Assembly: GCF_016522075.1 (NCBI RefSeq)
Contig: NZ_JAEHFW010000002.1
Coordinates: forward strand, 620,001 to 684,000
Length of the DNA stretch: 64,000 nucleotides
Direction of reading: 5' to 3'
From: Mucilaginibacter segetis
GTDB taxonomy: Bacteria > Bacteroidota > Bacteroidia > Sphingobacteriales > Sphingobacteriaceae
Shown here piece by piece: positions 61,855 to 64,000 of the stretch. A program made the position numbers and the translations under genes. The notes under the pieces are model-generated. The model had not been told where the DNA came from. It was given only the letters and a program-made list of their open reading frames with translations, and did not search any database. Numbering within the stretch: position 1 is the first letter of the stretch; the number at the start of each line of letters is the position of its first letter.

Positions 61855-62913
61855 ATGAATATCAAATATAAAAACTTATTAAGTGTGGCTTTCAGCGGGT
61901 TATTATGCCTGTTCTTAGCCTCCACGGCCACAGCACAACGTGGCGCTCGCCCTTCAGGTGGCAGATCATCGGGTGGTGGTAGTATTAGCCATTCATCAGG
62001 CGGCGGCGGTAGCTTTAGCAGACCCGCTCGCCCTTCAGGTGGCAGTTTTAACCGGCCATCAAATTCTACATTTAATCGCCCGTCCACGAGCAATAGGGCT
62101 GTTACACCATCACGTACTCCATCTCCAAGTGTAGCAACACGTACACGCCCTAATTCTATATACAATAATAATTCAAGGGGCAGGATAAATAATAGCTCGC
62201 CCAATCGCAGCTATAACAATGATGCTCGTGTGCGCACAAGTTACGGACGAAACGTTTACAGAAACAGTAATGGTCGTATAATAGTTCGTCATAACAACTA
62301 CGGTCGTGGCGTTTATCGCGGAACGTATGGACGTAATTATTACAGGCCTTATTATTTTAATCGCGGTTATTATCATTATCGCGGGTATTATAATTCTTAT
62401 TATTTACCTCGTATAGGTTTTAGTCTTAATGTTTTACCATATGGTTATTATCCATTCTATTACGGGGGATATCCATATTACTATAGTGGAGGACTGTATT
62501 ATCGCTATTATGATAATCAATATACTGTGGTTGAACCACCTATTGGTGCAGAGATAACCTCTTTACCGGATGGTGCGGAACCGATTACTATAAATGGTGA
62601 GCAATATTATGAGTTGAACGGTGTTTACTATCGTCCGTATACTAAAGATGATGGTACCCTTACCTACGAGATAGCAGGTAAAGACGGGGAACTAAATACC
62701 GGTGATGGGTCTGATGATGGTTATTATCAGCCATTTCAGATGGGTGAAATAGTAAAAGATTTGCCTGAAGACAGTCGAAAGATTACAGTAAATGGTGAAA
62801 AACTTTATGTTGCTCCTGATGGCACTTATTTCCAGGAGATTCGAGATGATGATAATAATAAAGTTTACAAAGTGGTAGGCTTATCTACAGATGAAGCATA
62901 CTCCGATAATTAA
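61855..62913 (+). CDS. DUF6515 family secreted protein with low-complexity Arg/Gly/Tyr region
   Basis: 352 residues with a signal peptide (LLCLFLASTATAQ). Residues about 25-110 are Ser/Gly/Arg/Pro-rich; 115-220 are Arg/Asn/Tyr-rich with repeats such as GRNVYRNSNGR, YRGYYNSYYLPR and YGGYPYYYSGG. The C-terminal half has two related beta modules, each with an 'ING/VNGE-y.....Y' core (ITINGEQYYELNGVYYRPY and KITVNGEKLYVAPDGTYF). It matches the DUF6515 layout; no function is known. A surface or periplasmic role is likely. A strong terminator follows. Confidence 0.8.
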   Translation: MNIKYKNLLSVAFSGLLCLFLASTATAQRGARPSGGRSSGGGSISHSSGGGGSFSRPARPSGGSFNRPSNSTFNRPSTSNRAVTPSRTPSPSVATRTRPNSIYNNNSRGRINNSSPNRSYNNDARVRTSYGRNVYRNSNGRIIVRHNNYGRGVYRGTYGRNYYRPYYFNRGYYHYRGYYNSYYLPRIGFSLNVLPYGYYPFYYGGYPYYYSGGLYYRYYDNQYTVVEPPIGAEITSLPDGAEPITINGEQYYELNGVYYRPYTKDDGTLTYEIAGKDGELNTGDGSDDGYYQPFQMGEIVKDLPEDSRKITVNGEKLYVAPDGTYFQEIRDDDNNKVYKVVGLSTDEAYSDN

Positions 62914-62931
62914 TACCATTTAAATCAACAT

Positions 62932-62967
62932 AAAAAAGGTGGATACGTCACGTATCCACCTTTTTTT
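62932..62967 (+). terminator. terminator after the DUF6515 gene
   Basis: GGTGGATACG (62938-62947), loop TCA and CGTATCCACC (62951-62960) form a 10-bp stem flanked by an A-run and by seven T residues. It follows the stop by about 20 bases. The 150 bases after it to the next gene hold no feature seen. Confidence 0.9.
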
Positions 62968-63120
62968 ATTTATAGCTGCCTAAATAGGTAAACATGATAT
63001 TATCGCGGCCGAAGTTACTGCGTATATAAAAAACTATTAAGGCTGGTAAATCTGATATTTAGAAAAACATTTAATAGTGGTTTGTTATTGATTAATAATA
63101 AACATTAATTATTTACTACT

Positions 63121-63465
63121 ATGGAAAATCATGATCACAGCGCATTAATCAATAAGTTGATGGAGTGTGTAGCTGCATGTGAGCATTGTGCTACTGCTTG
63201 TTTACAAGAAGATAATGTAAAAGATATGGCACAATGTGTTAAGCTTGACCGCGACTGTGCCGATGTATGTTCACAAGCGGCCAGGTTATTACAGCGCGAA
63301 TCGGAGATCGCTCATCAGTATTTATTGCTTTGCGAAGAAATATGCCGTATGTGCAGCGAAGAGTGCGGTAAGCATGAACATGATCATTGTAAAAAATGTG
63401 CGGAAGCATGCAACACATGTGCAGAAGCTTGTCATGCCCATCATCAGCCAATTACGCAGGATTAA
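63121..63465 (+). CDS. four-helix-bundle copper-binding protein (Csp-like)
   Basis: 114 residues with 16 Cys in CxxC and CxxxC spacing (MECVAACEHCATAC, RDCADVC, LLCEEICRMCSEEC, HCKKCAEACNTCAEAC) and several His. The pattern matches the cytosolic copper storage (Csp/DUF326) family, in which Cys lining a four-helix bundle bind many Cu(I) ions. No signal peptide, so a cytoplasmic Csp3-like form. Its TAA overlaps the next gene's ATG by one base (TAATG), so the two are translated together. Confidence 0.9.
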   Translation: MENHDHSALINKLMECVAACEHCATACLQEDNVKDMAQCVKLDRDCADVCSQAARLLQRESEIAHQYLLLCEEICRMCSEECGKHEHDHCKKCAEACNTCAEACHAHHQPITQD

Positions 63466-64000
63466 TGAAAGCGCTTATACTGAATTGCACCTTGAAGCCA
63501 TCGCCGGCAGTTTCTAATACAGAAGCTTTAGCAAAAGAAGTTATTGCAGAACTTGAATTGTTAAAAGTTCAAACTACTTTAATACGAGTAGCAGACCATA
63601 ATGTAATAACCGGAATTAAGTCTGACTTGGGCGAAGGTGATGGATGGCCTGCAATATTAAAACAACTTTTAGCCGCTGATATACTTATAATGGCCACTCC
63701 AACCTGGATGGGAACATTATCCAGCATGGCTATGCGTGTTTTAGAAAGAATTAACGGACTTTATACCGCCAAAGACAATAAGGGCCGCCCGGTAACCTAT
63801 AACAAAGTTGCCGGTTTTGTTGTAACAGGAGATGAAGATGGAGCGCGCCATGTAGTTACTGAAATGGCTGCAGCATTAATGGATGTAGGTTTTACCATTG
63901 CTCCGCAATGCTATACATATTGGAATAATGGTCCTGGTCCTGGTAACTCTTATCTTGAATCAAATTATCGTAAAGAGTGGTCTTCTGAAACCGGAAAAGT
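63465..64000 (+). CDS. flavodoxin-like NAD(P)H-dependent FMN reductase, 3' end cut by window
   Basis: At least 178 residues from ATG 63465, running off the window. The start MKALILNCTLKPSPAVSNTE is the flavodoxin-fold P-loop region for the FMN phosphate; LIMATPTWMGTLSSMAMRVL and VAGFVVTGDEDGARHV supply the isoalloxazine-binding loops. Family members reduce quinones, azo dyes or free flavin, or use FMN as electron carrier. Coupling to the copper-binding gene (TAATG) suggests a joint role in metal or redox stress, which is inference. Confidence 0.85.
   Translation, partial: MKALILNCTLKPSPAVSNTEALAKEVIAELELLKVQTTLIRVADHNVITGIKSDLGEGDGWPAILKQLLAADILIMATPTWMGTLSSMAMRVLERINGLYTAKDNKGRPVTYNKVAGFVVTGDEDGARHVVTEMAAALMDVGFTIAPQCYTYWNNGPGPGNSYLESNYRKEWSSETGK

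Noticed and set aside
1-64000. tRNA genes, rRNA, CRISPR arrays, insertion sequences, toxin-antitoxin or phage genes
   Set aside because: I looked for cloverleaf sequences, regular direct repeats, transposase motifs and integrase motifs while reading and recognised none; short tRNAs could be missed by eye.

Overview
The window comes from a Bacteroidota chromosome, most likely family Sphingobacteriaceae (Mucilaginibacter or Pedobacter type; this taxon is inferred from the gene set, not from a search). Support comes from many promoters of the Bacteroidota form (TTG or TTTG, about 17-21 bp, then TAnnTTTG), a TonB receptor with a carboxypeptidase-regulatory-like N-terminus, a NagB fused to a PIG-L domain, DUF2911, DUF4920 and DUF6515 proteins, PafA phosphatase, and a base composition around 40% G+C by eye. 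I see no rRNA, tRNA, insertion sequence, phage or CRISPR array. This is ordinary, gene-dense core chromosome with well-developed cis-regulation.

Layout. 1-900: the 5' part of a CsbD-like stress protein gene and an outer-membrane barrel protein. 934-6883 (minus): a threonine operon, thrA-thrB-thrC-lipoprotein-HAD hydrolase, preceded by a Thr/Ile-rich leader peptide and a terminator that form an attenuator. 6982-8728 (plus): rsgA, dtd and a MazG-like pyrophosphohydrolase. 8730-12445 (minus): ComB-like phosphatase, gcvT, a glycosyltransferase and rnhB. 12561-16946: DUF4920 protein, an unusual membrane protein with acyl-carrier-like segments, and a short-form carB with a structured leader. 17509-21972 (minus): a TPP riboswitch, a TonB receptor and a PafA-type phosphatase, read here as a thiamine-compound uptake locus. 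22136-28416 (plus): aspS, an FKBP lipoprotein, an M20 peptidase, a frameshifted phosphatase pseudogene and tex. 28510-29795: an OxyR-like site, ahpC and an AhpD-like gene. 30015-34681 (minus): a tetR-tolC-emrA-emrB efflux operon with a palindromic operator on its own promoter. 34832-39357: a PIG-L family protein, a small membrane protein and a sodium:solute symporter. 39407-46820 (minus): DUF2911, M16 peptidase, DUF2059, a HGSNAT-like acetyltransferase and a G+C-rich nagB fusion; divergent anmK follows. 48639-51678: trpEGC behind a Trp-Trp leader-peptide attenuator. 51745-59844: hflX, pepT, a barrel protein, MmcQ-like, M14 peptidase, rhomboid, a conserved unknown and a dipeptide epimerase. 59957-64000: dinB, a thiamine-pyrophosphokinase-like protein, DUF6515, a Cys-rich copper-binding four-helix protein and a flavodoxin-like reductase cut by the window end.

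The main result is regulatory. Two amino-acid operons carry ribosome-mediated attenuators whose leader peptides, pause hairpins, antiterminators and terminators can all be read in the sequence. A TPP riboswitch controls a TonB receptor next to a secreted phosphatase. ahpC has an OxyR-type site, and the efflux operon has a TetR-type operator overlapping its promoter. Several genes appear to have very short or absent 5' untranslated regions. No wholly new defence, mobile or biosynthetic system was recognised.
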